Origin: Candidatus Puniceispirillum sp.
Lineage (GTDB): Bacteria > Pseudomonadota > Alphaproteobacteria > Puniceispirillales > Puniceispirillaceae
NCBI GenBank assembly: GCA_016778895.1
Contig: JADHOR010000001.1
Coordinates: 162,459-226,458 of the forward strand
Direction: 5' to 3'
DNA length: 64,000 nt
The position numbers and the translations under genes are program-made. Each line of letters begins with the position of its first letter. Position 1 is the stretch's first letter. Positions 17,630 to 26,263 of the stretch are shown here, one piece after another. The notes beneath the pieces are model-generated. The model ran no database searches, was not told the DNA's origin, and worked only from the letters and a program-made list of their open reading frames with translations.

Positions 17630-18490
17630 ATGAAACCAACTATCCCACCAAAAGGTCCATCAGACGCCGAAATACGGCGCCAAATTCGTCCGGTTATCTG
17701 CTATCCAACCACTAGCCTGCCACATCCTGATATGAGTATACTGGCGGCTGCGCGAACCGCACTGGTGAAAACCTTCGAAGTAGTTGTGCCACCCCGAGAA
17801 GCCCGTTGTTTTGACGTGCCAAAAGGGCATTTTTTCCGCATATCCAGTATCGACGGCCCACAGGTCGGTGATTTAAATCTGTGGTCATCAGATGATTTGC
17901 GTGAACATTTCTATTCGGGAAAAACCCGCGCCTTAAATGGAACGCATTTGTCAACCGGCGATCGCATGTGGTCGAGCTTTCCACACCTTCGCCCCCTTGC
18001 CACAATCAGTTATGACACACTGGACTGGTATGGCTGGGATGATGACGGCGGTTCAGTGCATGATGTGATCGGGACGAGATGCGACCCCTACACCGCCAAA
18101 TTGCTAGGCAATGTCGACTATCATCACTGCTGTCACTCAAACCTGATCCGCGCGCTGGCAGCATATCGCCAACTTAATTATGAAACCGCGGAGCCTCTTG
18201 TTCATGACGTTCTGAATGTTTTTATGTGCACCGGTTTTACCAAGGACACGCATCAATATTTCATGAAGGCTAGTCCAGTGCGACCGGGCGATTATATTGA
18301 GTTTTTTGCCGAGACCAACCTGATTGGCGGCCTGTCTGCCTGTCCGGGCGGTGACTGCTCGGCTGAACATTCATCCGACCATGCAGCCTGTTTTCCACTG
18401 CTTGTCGAGATTTTTAAATCGGCAGACCACAGTCTTGATCGATTCCCCTACATCGCTAAATCGCACTATAGCCGTTCGCACCAGGATTAA
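17630..18490 (+). CDS. DUF1989 / urea carboxylase-associated family protein
   Basis: A 286-residue protein of the DUF1989 family, which includes the proteins encoded beside urea carboxylase. Conserved segments are GPQVGDLNLWS, SGKTRALNGTHLSTGDRMWS, YHHCCHSNLIRA, NVFMCTGFTKD and the late Cys/His-rich SACPGGDCS followed by SSDHAACFPLL. The cysteines and histidines suggest a metal site. No urea carboxylase or allophanate hydrolase gene is in the window, so an independent amidohydrolase or guanidine-related role is possible. No clear ribosome-binding site was seen before 17630; the conserved region starts about 35 residues in. Confidence 0.8.
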   Translation: MKPTIPPKGPSDAEIRRQIRPVICYPTTSLPHPDMSILAAARTALVKTFEVVVPPREARCFDVPKGHFFRISSIDGPQVGDLNLWSSDDLREHFYSGKTRALNGTHLSTGDRMWSSFPHLRPLATISYDTLDWYGWDDDGGSVHDVIGTRCDPYTAKLLGNVDYHHCCHSNLIRALAAYRQLNYETAEPLVHDVLNVFMCTGFTKDTHQYFMKASPVRPGDYIEFFAETNLIGGLSACPGGDCSAEHSSDHAACFPLLVEIFKSADHSLDRFPYIAKSHYSRSHQD

Positions 18491-18588
18491 CCTGATCTGA
18501 CCGGGAGAACCACAGACGGCCACGCGACCCAAACGAAAATTAGACCCTTATTCCAAAAAACAAGAATAAACTTCAAACAACCTGCTAT

Positions 18589-18607
18589 TTTTGCGAAAAT
18601 CGCAAAA
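18589..18607. promoter_or_regulatory. Inverted repeat upstream of the proteorhodopsin promoter
   Basis: TTTTGCGA (18589-18596) and TCGCAAAA (18600-18607) form a perfect 8-bp inverted repeat around AAA. It ends five bases before the candidate -35 box at 18613. No T run follows on either strand, so it reads as an operator or activator site rather than a terminator. Confidence 0.5.
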
Positions 18608-18612
18608 TAAAT

Positions 18613-18641
18613 TTGATATCGCTTAATTATTTGATATAAAT
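18613..18641 (+). promoter_or_regulatory. Candidate sigma-70 promoter of proteorhodopsin
   Basis: TTGATA (18613-18618) and TATAAAT (18635-18641) are separated by 16 bases, a near-consensus -35/-10 pair. The inferred start of transcription lies near 18648, leaving an untranslated leader of roughly 140 bases before the ATG at 18791. Confidence 0.55.
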
Positions 18642-18790
18642 AGGTAAATCTTACGCTGGTACAGAGGGCCAGATTTTCAACTTGATTTCAACTCCGAAAA
18701 AACTCGTAATCACTAAGTCGAAGCGTCAATTTGCCACAGGCAGTATGGCGGTTCGTCGGGGGTGAGTATTATGTTAACGGAGGTACTCCA

Positions 18791-19570
18791 ATGAGTTCGA
18801 TTACAACTAAGGGCGTGAAAGCGGCCCTGATGACGGCGGCATTAGCTTTGGCGCCAGTTGCTGCCAATGCAGCCGACGCTTTGACTTTAAAAGCTGACGA
18901 TTATGTGGGCATTTCTTTCTGGCTCATTTCGATGGCCCTAGTCGCTTCAACGGCTTTCTTCTTCATCGAAACAACTCGTGTGCAAGGTAAGTGGAAAACA
19001 TCACTGACGGTATCAGGCTTGGTCACTCTTGTTGCAGCAGTGCACTACTTCTACATGCGTGACGTATGGGTTGCAACCGGCGAAACACCAACTGTCTATC
19101 GTTACATCGATTGGCTGATTACAGTGCCATTGCTGATGGTGGAATTCTATCTGATCCTGCGCGCCATCACGGCCGTATCAGGTGGTATTTTCTGGCGCCT
19201 CATGATTGGTACATTTGTGATGCTTATCGGCGGTTACGCTGGCGAGATTGGTTATATCGGCGCTTGGCCAGGTTTCATCATCGGAATGCTCGGTTGGGCA
19301 TATATCCTTTATGAGATCTTTGCCGGTGAAGCCAGCCGTGTTGCTGCTGAAAAGGCGCCAGCGTCTGTACAATCAGCATTTTCAACCATGCGTTGGATTG
19401 TTACGATTGGTTGGGCAATTTACCCGATTGGCTATTTCATGGGTTACCTCAACGGCGCCGTCAGCGACGAGTCACTTAACGTGATCTATAACATCGCAGA
19501 CGTGTGGAACAAGATCGCATTTGGTGTGATCATCTGGAACGTTGCGGTCACTGAATCAGAAGCAAAGTAA
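18791..19570 (+). CDS. Green-absorbing proteorhodopsin, light-driven proton pump
   Basis: A 259-residue seven-helix retinal protein preceded by a cleavable signal peptide (to about ANA-26). The proton-pump residues are all present: acceptor D107 with T111 and donor E118 in RYIDWLITVPLLMVEFYLIL, counter-ion partner H85 in AAVHYFYM, and the Schiff-base lysine K241 in VWNKIAFG. The tuning position, equivalent to residue 105 of the reference protein, is L115, which predicts green absorption. ATG at 18791 follows CGGAGG; the open frame upstream is the leader. It has its own promoter and is followed by a hairpin before crtE, so it can be made in excess of the carotenoid enzymes that supply its retinal. 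Confidence 0.97.
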   Translation: MSSITTKGVKAALMTAALALAPVAANAADALTLKADDYVGISFWLISMALVASTAFFFIETTRVQGKWKTSLTVSGLVTLVAAVHYFYMRDVWVATGETPTVYRYIDWLITVPLLMVEFYLILRAITAVSGGIFWRLMIGTFVMLIGGYAGEIGYIGAWPGFIIGMLGWAYILYEIFAGEASRVAAEKAPASVQSAFSTMRWIVTIGWAIYPIGYFMGYLNGAVSDESLNVIYNIADVWNKIAFGVIIWNVAVTESEAK

Positions 19571-19576
19571 AGCTCG

Positions 19577-19611
19577 ATAGGAGCAGTCGGCAAACTGGCT
19601 GCTCCTATTTT
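19577..19611 (+). terminator. Terminator or attenuator between proteorhodopsin and crtE
   Basis: ATAGGAGCAG (19577-19586) pairs perfectly with CTGCTCCTAT (19599-19608), and a short T run reaches 19611. It lies six bases after the rhodopsin stop. As no separate strong promoter is obvious in the 35 bases before crtE, partial read-through is likely. Confidence 0.8.
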
Positions 19612-19646
19612 CCTCGAGGCCGAAAAAGACTTACCGGAGGCAGTCG

Positions 19647-20669
19647 ATGAATGAACTATGGGCATTGCGAAACACTGCTTTCCAAAAGACAATCAACGCC
19701 GAAACACTGCGCCCGTCCGACAAGGATATTGTTCATAATCTAATTCTCAGCAGGCTACCAACACATAACCAGCCTCTGGCAAGAGCCGCGGCTCATCACT
19801 TTAATAATCCGGGCAAAATGCTGCGAGCAACGATGGCGATGCGCGGCGCTCATGTCTTGAATGTCAGCCATGCCGCGGCGACGCGCTGGGCGGCGGCAAT
19901 TGAGGTTTTACACAATGCATCTTTGATCCATGATGATATCTGCGATGGCGATAAGCAGCGTCGCGGTCATCAGGCTATCTGGACAAAATTCGGAAGAAAT
20001 GTTGCGCTGACACTTGGGGACTGGCTGATTGCGCTTTCATTTGAGCTAGCTGCCGAAGCCGCCGAAATTGCAAATACGCCGCGCTTGCTTCGCATCCTTA
20101 CCAAACATATGGCGCAAACGACTGCTGGTGAGGCCATGGAATTTGAATGGGACGGTAACCTTAACTGGGATGCGTATCTTACCATTGCCGCGGACAAAAC
20201 CGCTCCTTTGCTAACAGCGCCACTTCAGGGTGTTGTGATCATGGTTGGCGACTATCCTGCCGAGCAAACCATCGCCAGCTATTTCCGTAGCCTTGGCGAG
20301 GCGTATCAGATTGCGAATGACATCTCGAATTTCAATGGCAGTGATGGCGCTAAACTGATTGCTGGCGACCTTGCCCGCCGCGCACCAAACGCCGTTACCA
20401 TATCCTTTTTTGATGGTTTGCAATCAGCCGAACAAGCAAGGTTCAACGACTGGTACAAAAGTGGTGACACAGCTGAACTTACATATTGGCGAGGGAAGGT
20501 CCTTAACTCAAAGGCGATAAACACCGCTTCGGTGCGAATGTTTGCGACGTTAGAACGTGCGGCCAGTCAGGCGCGCGATTTATCAGCCGAAATTTCTGAG
20601 GTCATTATGCCAGTTCACGGGCTCATCATGCGGGTTTGTGAAACTGCCAGCAAAAATGGCGGGGCCTGA
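19647..20669 (+). CDS. crtE: Geranylgeranyl diphosphate synthase (CrtE-like polyprenyl synthetase)
   Basis: A 340-residue trans-isoprenyl diphosphate synthase that builds the C20 precursor for carotenoids. The first aspartate-rich motif is intact (LIHDDICDGDKQRRG). The second, normally DDxxD, reads NDISN in AYQIANDISNFNG, so two of its three aspartates are Asn. The other landmarks, such as the GKMLRATMAMRG substrate loop, are present. ATG at 19647 follows CCGGAGG. It opens the carotenoid/retinal gene set downstream of proteorhodopsin. The altered second motif may lower activity or change metal binding, but the operon context strongly supports the GGPP assignment. Confidence 0.88.
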   Translation: MNELWALRNTAFQKTINAETLRPSDKDIVHNLILSRLPTHNQPLARAAAHHFNNPGKMLRATMAMRGAHVLNVSHAAATRWAAAIEVLHNASLIHDDICDGDKQRRGHQAIWTKFGRNVALTLGDWLIALSFELAAEAAEIANTPRLLRILTKHMAQTTAGEAMEFEWDGNLNWDAYLTIAADKTAPLLTAPLQGVVIMVGDYPAEQTIASYFRSLGEAYQIANDISNFNGSDGAKLIAGDLARRAPNAVTISFFDGLQSAEQARFNDWYKSGDTAELTYWRGKVLNSKAINTASVRMFATLERAASQARDLSAEISEVIMPVHGLIMRVCETASKNGGA

Positions 20670-20720
20670 TTTTGATTTGATGAGAAAACCGTCCCGCCTT
20701 CCCCAAAGCTGGAATAACTC

Positions 20721-22247
20721 ATGTCACTAACCAAAGGCGGTAGGGTTGTTGTAATTGGCGCTGGATTTGGCGGTATTGCCTCTGCCTTGCGCATGCGGGC
20801 CCGCGGCTATGATGTAACCCTGCTCGACCGGCTGCCTGCAATTGGTGGCCGCGCGCAGGTATTTGAACGCGGTGGGTTTCGCCATGATGCTGGCCCAACG
20901 GTGATTACTGCACCATTTCTGTTTGACGAGCTATTTAGCTTGTTTGGTGAAAAGCGCGAAGACCATGTCGAGTTTCGCGCACTCGACCCATGGTACCGCT
21001 TTTATTTTCACACCGGCGAACAATTTGATTACCGCCCATCGGTCGAGGATACGAACGATGAGATTAGCAGATTTTCACCCGATGACGTCACCGGCTATGC
21101 CAAACTGCTGCGCGCCTCACAGGCTATTTTCGAAGTCGGCTTTGAAAAATTGGCGGATAAGCCATTTTCCAAATTCACCTCAATGTTGGCGCAAATCCCA
21201 AGCCTGTTGAGACTTCAAAGCTATTTTTCCGTGGCTGGCATTGTGAATAGATACATAAAGCATCCACTTTTACGACAAGCCTTTTCAATTCATCCGTTGT
21301 TGGTGGGCGGTAATCCGTTCAGCACAACATCCATCTATGCGCTGATCCATTATCTAGAAAGACGGTGGGGGGTATTTTTTGCCATGGGTGGCACTGGCCA
21401 GCTTGTTGCCGCGCTGGATGCGTTGTTACGCCGGGCTGGTGTAACAATTGTACTAAATACCGATATTACCCGGATTGAAATAAAAGAAGGCAGGGCGATT
21501 GGCGCCACCACCGCAGATGGAAACCATTTTCCCGCCGATCGAATCATCTGCAACGGCGACCCCCCAACCGTTTATACCCAGATGCTGCCCCGCGAGCACG
21601 CCAGCAGGAAACGCCTTTTACCCGAGTCTCTTACACAATATTCGATGGGGCTGTTTGTGTTGTTTTTCGGCACCCATAAGACCTATGACAATATTGCGCA
21701 TCATACGATCTGGATGGGGCCGCGTTACAAAGAATTATTGGCAGACATTTTTGACCGAAAAATCCTTGCTGATGATTTTTCACTTTACCTGCACCGCCCG
21801 ACAGCAACGGATAAGAGCTTTGCACCGGAGGGCTGTGACAGCTTTTATGTCTTGTGCCCGGTTCCGAATTTACGCGCTGATATTGACTGGGCAAAAACCG
21901 GCCCAGATTTACAGCAACGCATAATTAGCGCACTGTCTGAAACCATTTTGCCCGACTTGGAAACGGCCATTAGTGATCCATTTTTCATGACACCGGAAGA
22001 TTTTAAAAATGACTACCGGTCGATGCATGGCGCTGGCTTTTCGATTGCGCCCATCTTCATGCAATCCGCATGGTTTCGGTTCCATAATCGTGATCCGCAT
22101 ATTCCAAATCTTTATTTCGCTGCAGCAGGTGCCCATCCCGGCGCTGGCATCCCCGGTGTTCTATGCTCGGCCAAAGTCGTTGAACGCCTGGTTGCAGAAG
22201 ATGAAGAAAAACAGAGCATCGCCATAACCCCCGTTGCTGCGCTATGA
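20721..22247 (+). CDS. crtI: Phytoene desaturase
   Basis: A 508-residue FAD-dependent desaturase that converts phytoene to lycopene at the membrane. The N-terminal FAD fold (VVVIGAGFGGIASALRM, then GGRAQVFERGGFRHDAGPTV) and the C-terminal CrtI signature (LYFAAAGAHPGAGIPGVLCSA) are both clear, and the length is normal for bacterial CrtI. It follows crtE after 51 bases and precedes crtB by 33 bases. Confidence 0.95.
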   Translation: MSLTKGGRVVVIGAGFGGIASALRMRARGYDVTLLDRLPAIGGRAQVFERGGFRHDAGPTVITAPFLFDELFSLFGEKREDHVEFRALDPWYRFYFHTGEQFDYRPSVEDTNDEISRFSPDDVTGYAKLLRASQAIFEVGFEKLADKPFSKFTSMLAQIPSLLRLQSYFSVAGIVNRYIKHPLLRQAFSIHPLLVGGNPFSTTSIYALIHYLERRWGVFFAMGGTGQLVAALDALLRRAGVTIVLNTDITRIEIKEGRAIGATTADGNHFPADRIICNGDPPTVYTQMLPREHASRKRLLPESLTQYSMGLFVLFFGTHKTYDNIAHHTIWMGPRYKELLADIFDRKILADDFSLYLHRPTATDKSFAPEGCDSFYVLCPVPNLRADIDWAKTGPDLQQRIISALSETILPDLETAISDPFFMTPEDFKNDYRSMHGAGFSIAPIFMQSAWFRFHNRDPHIPNLYFAAAGAHPGAGIPGVLCSAKVVERLVAEDEEKQSIAITPVAAL

Positions 22248-22280
22248 TGGTGATCCAATCATCCCAGAAATCGGTAGACC

Positions 22281-23213
22281 ATGGTGACCACAGGCGATAG
22301 CGAGACATTGACAGCCGACAAAGCGCTTGCGGTCTATGGCAAGAGTTTTCACTGGGCGCGGCGCTTCCTCGGTGCAAAGATGGGCGCACAGGCAACGCAA
22401 CTTTATCAGTTTTGCCGTGTGCTCGATGATATGGCTGACGGAGACATTGGACATGGCCCAACACGCCTTCGCTATATCCGCAAAGATTTACAGACAGCAA
22501 AAGCCTTAGGAACCACCGGCGACCCTGCCCTCATTCAATTTCAGCCCTTCCTGACCAAACATAATCCGTCGACCTTAGTGGTTGTCGCCCTGATTGACGG
22601 TCTGTTGGCCGATCAGCAACGCGTTCTCCTCAAAACGGAGGCCGAGCTGCTGACATATGCCTACCATGTTGCCGGAACTGTCGGGATTTTGATGTGTAAT
22701 GCGCTCGATTGTTCAGACGAACTGGCGCTGCCTCATGCGATTGATCTTGGCATTGCGATGCAGCTTACAAATATTGCCCGCGACGTTCTTGAGGATGCTG
22801 GCATGGGCCGGCGCTACCTACCCGCAAGCTGGGTCGGTAATATTGAACCTGAACGGATTGTGGCACTGGCCAGAACGCCACAAGATGCAGCCGCCAAGCG
22901 CATAGCAGCAGGCGTCGCCCAGCTGCTTGATCTGGCCGACAGCTATTACAAAAGTGGTATCGCCGGGCTTTCCTATCTGCCCTTTAGAGCGCATATGTCG
23001 ATTGCTGTCGCGGCCTATATCTATCGCCAGATTGGTGTCCAGCTTGCGTTGAAAAACCACTCCTGGCATGACGGACGTCAGGTTACCAGCACAGCGGTTA
23101 AAATAGCCTGTAGTCTTCGCGCATTTACTACATTGGCGCGGCGCCTTCACCCGACCACACCGCATAATCCAGCATTGCATGATGCGATAAGAGGGTTGCC
23201 GCATGTCAGATAG
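22281..23213 (+). CDS. crtB: Phytoene synthase
   Basis: A 310-residue squalene/phytoene synthase that joins two GGPP molecules. The two aspartate-rich motifs are FCRVLDDMADGD and QLTNIARDVLEDAGMGRRYLP, in the expected spacing. The start ATG at 22281 has a weak ribosome-binding site, so translation may depend on crtI upstream. Its 3' end overlaps crtY by 11 bases. Confidence 0.95.
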   Translation: MVTTGDSETLTADKALAVYGKSFHWARRFLGAKMGAQATQLYQFCRVLDDMADGDIGHGPTRLRYIRKDLQTAKALGTTGDPALIQFQPFLTKHNPSTLVVVALIDGLLADQQRVLLKTEAELLTYAYHVAGTVGILMCNALDCSDELALPHAIDLGIAMQLTNIARDVLEDAGMGRRYLPASWVGNIEPERIVALARTPQDAAAKRIAAGVAQLLDLADSYYKSGIAGLSYLPFRAHMSIAVAAYIYRQIGVQLALKNHSWHDGRQVTSTAVKIACSLRAFTTLARRLHPTTPHNPALHDAIRGLPHVR

Positions 23214-24288
23214 CACAGAAGACCGGGTTGCCGTTACGGTGCTTGGTGCGGGTTGCGCCGCCTTATCCCTTGCGGCGAGGGCAGCTGAGTTTGACAGCCA
23301 TGATTTCACTATTATCGACCCGGAAACGCATAAAGCAGGCGATCACATTTGGGGGTTCTGGGCAATGCCTTGGCTGGGCGAGGCCAGTGCCATAGCACGC
23401 AAAAAATGGTTCAAATGGCGCATTATCAGCCCCGACCGAATGGTTGAACGCACGTCGGAAAACCATCCCTATTTAGCCCTCAATCGCCATGACTGGCTTG
23501 GCAAGTGTCGCAAAAAGGCCGTTGCCGCCGGCGTTCGCTTCCTGCGTGAGGTAGCGTCCAGCGGCACAGCGCAAATTCTTGATAGCCGCCCACCGCCAAT
23601 GCCACGCGGCGTGATGCTACAGCATTTTTCTGGCTATGAGATCACCACAGATGATGATGCGTTTGACAGTGACACGGCAATCTTGATGGATTTCCGTTGC
23701 GATCAAAGTCGTGGCATACATTTCATTTACTGCCTACCCTTTACCGCCCGCAGCGCCCTAATCGAATCCACATTGTTCTCGACCGAAGTTGCACCAAAGT
23801 CCTTTTACGACATGGCCATCCGACGCTATCTAAGCGGCATCGTCGGGGTTAAGACCTTTCACATCACACGCCATGAGCAGGGCGTGATTCCGATGGCAAG
23901 CCTGGCCCAACGTGACCCATCATTAACCGGCATTGGCGCAAATGGCGGGGCCATCCGGCCGTCGAGCGGTTACGCATTCAGCTTTATCCAGAAGCAGATT
24001 GACCAGATGAAAACAAGCGCAAGAAAACACAAGCCTTTATGGGTCAGCGTGCCACATAGCCGGTTTGAACTTTTCATGGACAGTATTTTTCTGCGTGTCA
24101 TCAGAGACCGCCCGGCGCTTGCGCCGCAGATTTTTACCGCGATGGCAGCCCGTTTGACAGGGGATGAGTTTGCCCTGTTCCTTAGCGGCGAGGCAGGCCC
24201 AAGACTGTGGCTTAAAATTGTCCTGGCCATGCCAAAATGGCCGTTTCTATTCGCAGTCTTTCAAAGTGACCAGGCAGGTAAATCATGA
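23203..24288 (+). CDS. crtY: Lycopene beta-cyclase (CrtY type)
   Basis: A 361-residue FAD-fold lycopene cyclase that closes both beta-rings to give beta-carotene. Family landmarks are the N-terminal nucleotide-binding motif VLGAGCAALSLAARAAE, the DHIWGFW motif, LMDFRC, FIYCLPFT and PMASLAQRDPSLTGIGANGG before a helical C-terminus. It overlaps crtB by 11 bases at its start and blh by four bases at its end, so the three are translationally coupled. Confidence 0.93.
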   Translation: MSDSTEDRVAVTVLGAGCAALSLAARAAEFDSHDFTIIDPETHKAGDHIWGFWAMPWLGEASAIARKKWFKWRIISPDRMVERTSENHPYLALNRHDWLGKCRKKAVAAGVRFLREVASSGTAQILDSRPPPMPRGVMLQHFSGYEITTDDDAFDSDTAILMDFRCDQSRGIHFIYCLPFTARSALIESTLFSTEVAPKSFYDMAIRRYLSGIVGVKTFHITRHEQGVIPMASLAQRDPSLTGIGANGGAIRPSSGYAFSFIQKQIDQMKTSARKHKPLWVSVPHSRFELFMDSIFLRVIRDRPALAPQIFTAMAARLTGDEFALFLSGEAGPRLWLKIVLAMPKWPFLFAVFQSDQAGKS

Positions 24289-25160
24289 TGACAAATCTTG
24301 TTTTACTCGATACGGCCAGTCTCATTGCCCTGCTGTTTGTCGTTTTGATTGGCCTTCCGCACGGCGCCTTTGATGGAGCAATTGCCAATCACCTTGGCGC
24401 AGGCCGGTCGCTTGCGGCCGGGATGAAATTCATTGCCATTTATTGCGCCGCCGCCCTAATGGTTATAGCAATTTGGCTGATAGCACCGAGTCTGACGCTG
24501 ACGCTATTTCTAATCATCTCAATGATACATTTTGGCCGCGGCGATGCCGCGGCGGAATCGCAACCCGCTCTTTTAATTCAGATTCTGCTCCATGGCGGCC
24601 TACCCATATTCGGAATCATCTATTTGCAGCAAGACAGCGTAACCCCGCTATTCAATGCGCTCACGGATGGCTCTTCAGAGCTTGCCCTATCCCTTGCCGA
24701 AATCATCGCACCCCTTATGACGGCGATGACAGCCCTATATGCTCTATTGGCATTTCGTGACTCGTCACTTCGCCCACGATTTGCCGAGTTTATACTGCTC
24801 GCAATCGCTTTTGCCGCCCTGCCTCCACTTATCGGTTTTGCTGTCTATTTTTGCATTATCCATACTGGCAGGCATATGCGCCGGATTTGGCATATGCTAT
24901 CGTCTTCCGCGTCACCAAGAGGGGTTTTCTCCCAGGCAGCAGGCTTTACCATCGCCAGTTGGCTTGTTGGCGCCGCAGTGTTTTTCGGGATTGATAGCAG
25001 TAATCCGGAGGCTGAATTATTGAAGATCATTTTCATAGGCCTTGCTGCGCTGACCGTACCGCATATGATTCTAGTCGATGGTTTTTTCCCGCGCACAACT
25101 GTTAGTAAGATTGCACGACAGGCAATCAGAGTTAAGGTAACACAGCAGGATGACGAATAA
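24285..25160 (+). CDS. blh: Beta-carotene 15,15'-dioxygenase (Blh), retinal-forming
   Basis: A 291-residue membrane protein of the Blh/Brp family, which cleaves beta-carotene into two retinal molecules using iron and O2. About six hydrophobic helices are visible, with conserved His-bearing motifs at GLPHGAFDGAIA, ISMIHFGRGDAAAE, FCIIHTGRHMRRIW and VPHMILVDGFF. This gene directly explains how proteorhodopsin gets its chromophore. The tandem ATGs at 24285 and 24288 overlap the crtY stop, and the end overlaps fni by 11 bases. Confidence 0.93.
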   Translation: MMTNLVLLDTASLIALLFVVLIGLPHGAFDGAIANHLGAGRSLAAGMKFIAIYCAAALMVIAIWLIAPSLTLTLFLIISMIHFGRGDAAAESQPALLIQILLHGGLPIFGIIYLQQDSVTPLFNALTDGSSELALSLAEIIAPLMTAMTALYALLAFRDSSLRPRFAEFILLAIAFAALPPLIGFAVYFCIIHTGRHMRRIWHMLSSSASPRGVFSQAAGFTIASWLVGAAVFFGIDSSNPEAELLKIIFIGLAALTVPHMILVDGFFPRTTVSKIARQAIRVKVTQQDDE

Positions 25161-26220
25161 CGAAAGCAATCAGATCGCGGGTGGCAACATCACCGCAGCA
25201 TCACGAAAAGATGCGCATATTGATCTTGCGCTTGACCCGCAAACCCGGTCTGACGGCAGCAATGGCTTTGACCGGGTAAATTTTGAACATTGTGCCATGC
25301 CTGAAATGGCACTGCCTCACATTGACCTTTCGACGGAGTTTTTGTGCAAACATCTTGATGCGCCTATAATGATTGGCGCAATGACCGGCGGCACACCGCG
25401 TGCCGAGGCCATTAACCGCGCTCTAGCCCATGTTGCGCAGGATCAGAAAATCGCGTTTGCCATTGGCTCGCAGCGTGCCGCCTTAGAACTTGGGCACAGC
25501 GCTGGCTATCTTCGCGATATTGCGCCCGATATTCCGATCATTGGCAATCTTGGCGGCATTCAGCTAGCCGCGGCAGGTGGGCTAGATCTCGCCAAAGCCG
25601 CTGTCGACGATGTCGGGGCCGACGCGATTGCCATTCACCTGAACCCGTTGCAAGAGGCGATCCAACCTGAGGGTGAGCATGATTGGCGTGGTGTCCGTGA
25701 AGCCATCGCCGCATTGGTAAAGGCCGATATTGCGCCGGTTATTGTCAAAGAAGTTGGCGCCGGTGTTTCTGCCAGCATTGCGAGCGATCTGTTTCAATGC
25801 GGTGTTACGGCGATTGATGTTGCCGGATTTGGCGGCACTAATTGGGCGCGGATCGAGGCGGCACGGCGTGATGATGATATCACGCTATTTTCGCCGTTCC
25901 TGAATTGGGGCATCGCGACGCTCGATTGCCTGATGTCGGTTACCAAGGCCTGTCCAGACCAGCTGGTGATTGCCTCTGGCGGCCTTCGCGATGGTCTTGA
26001 CGCAATGCGGGCCTATCGGCTGGGGGCTGGGATGACATCGCTTGCCGGCCCCATGCTAAAACAGCTGCTTTACGATGAAAAAGAACCTTCACCAGAGGCA
26101 CTTGGCAAATTTGTTGAACAGATAAAACGGCAAATGGCGCTAACCCTGTTTCTGACCGGCGCCGCGGATTTAGCAGGTCTCCGCAAAAAGCCAGTATGGC
26201 TTGATGGTCAGCGAATCTAG
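25150..26220 (+). CDS. fni: Isopentenyl-diphosphate delta-isomerase type 2
   Basis: A 356-residue FMN-dependent type 2 isomerase that interconverts IPP and DMAPP, feeding CrtE. Landmarks are IGAMTGGTPRAEAIN, AFAIGSQRAAL, GNLGGIQLA, the LNPLQEAIQPEGEHDW segment with the catalytic Gln and metal-binding Glu, and VIVKEVGAGVS with ASGGLRDGLDA late in the barrel. It overlaps blh by 11 bases and closes the retinal operon. Confidence 0.93.
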   Translation: MTNNESNQIAGGNITAASRKDAHIDLALDPQTRSDGSNGFDRVNFEHCAMPEMALPHIDLSTEFLCKHLDAPIMIGAMTGGTPRAEAINRALAHVAQDQKIAFAIGSQRAALELGHSAGYLRDIAPDIPIIGNLGGIQLAAAGGLDLAKAAVDDVGADAIAIHLNPLQEAIQPEGEHDWRGVREAIAALVKADIAPVIVKEVGAGVSASIASDLFQCGVTAIDVAGFGGTNWARIEAARRDDDITLFSPFLNWGIATLDCLMSVTKACPDQLVIASGGLRDGLDAMRAYRLGAGMTSLAGPMLKQLLYDEKEPSPEALGKFVEQIKRQMALTLFLTGAADLAGLRKKPVWLDGQRI

Positions 26221-26263
26221 ATCAGCGACTCACTTACCATAATCGCTAATGTAAAGGCACACG

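Noticed and set aside
22057..22500. Leftward 147-codon frame across the crtI-crtB junction
   Set aside because: Antisense to two clear carotenoid genes and without recognisable motifs.
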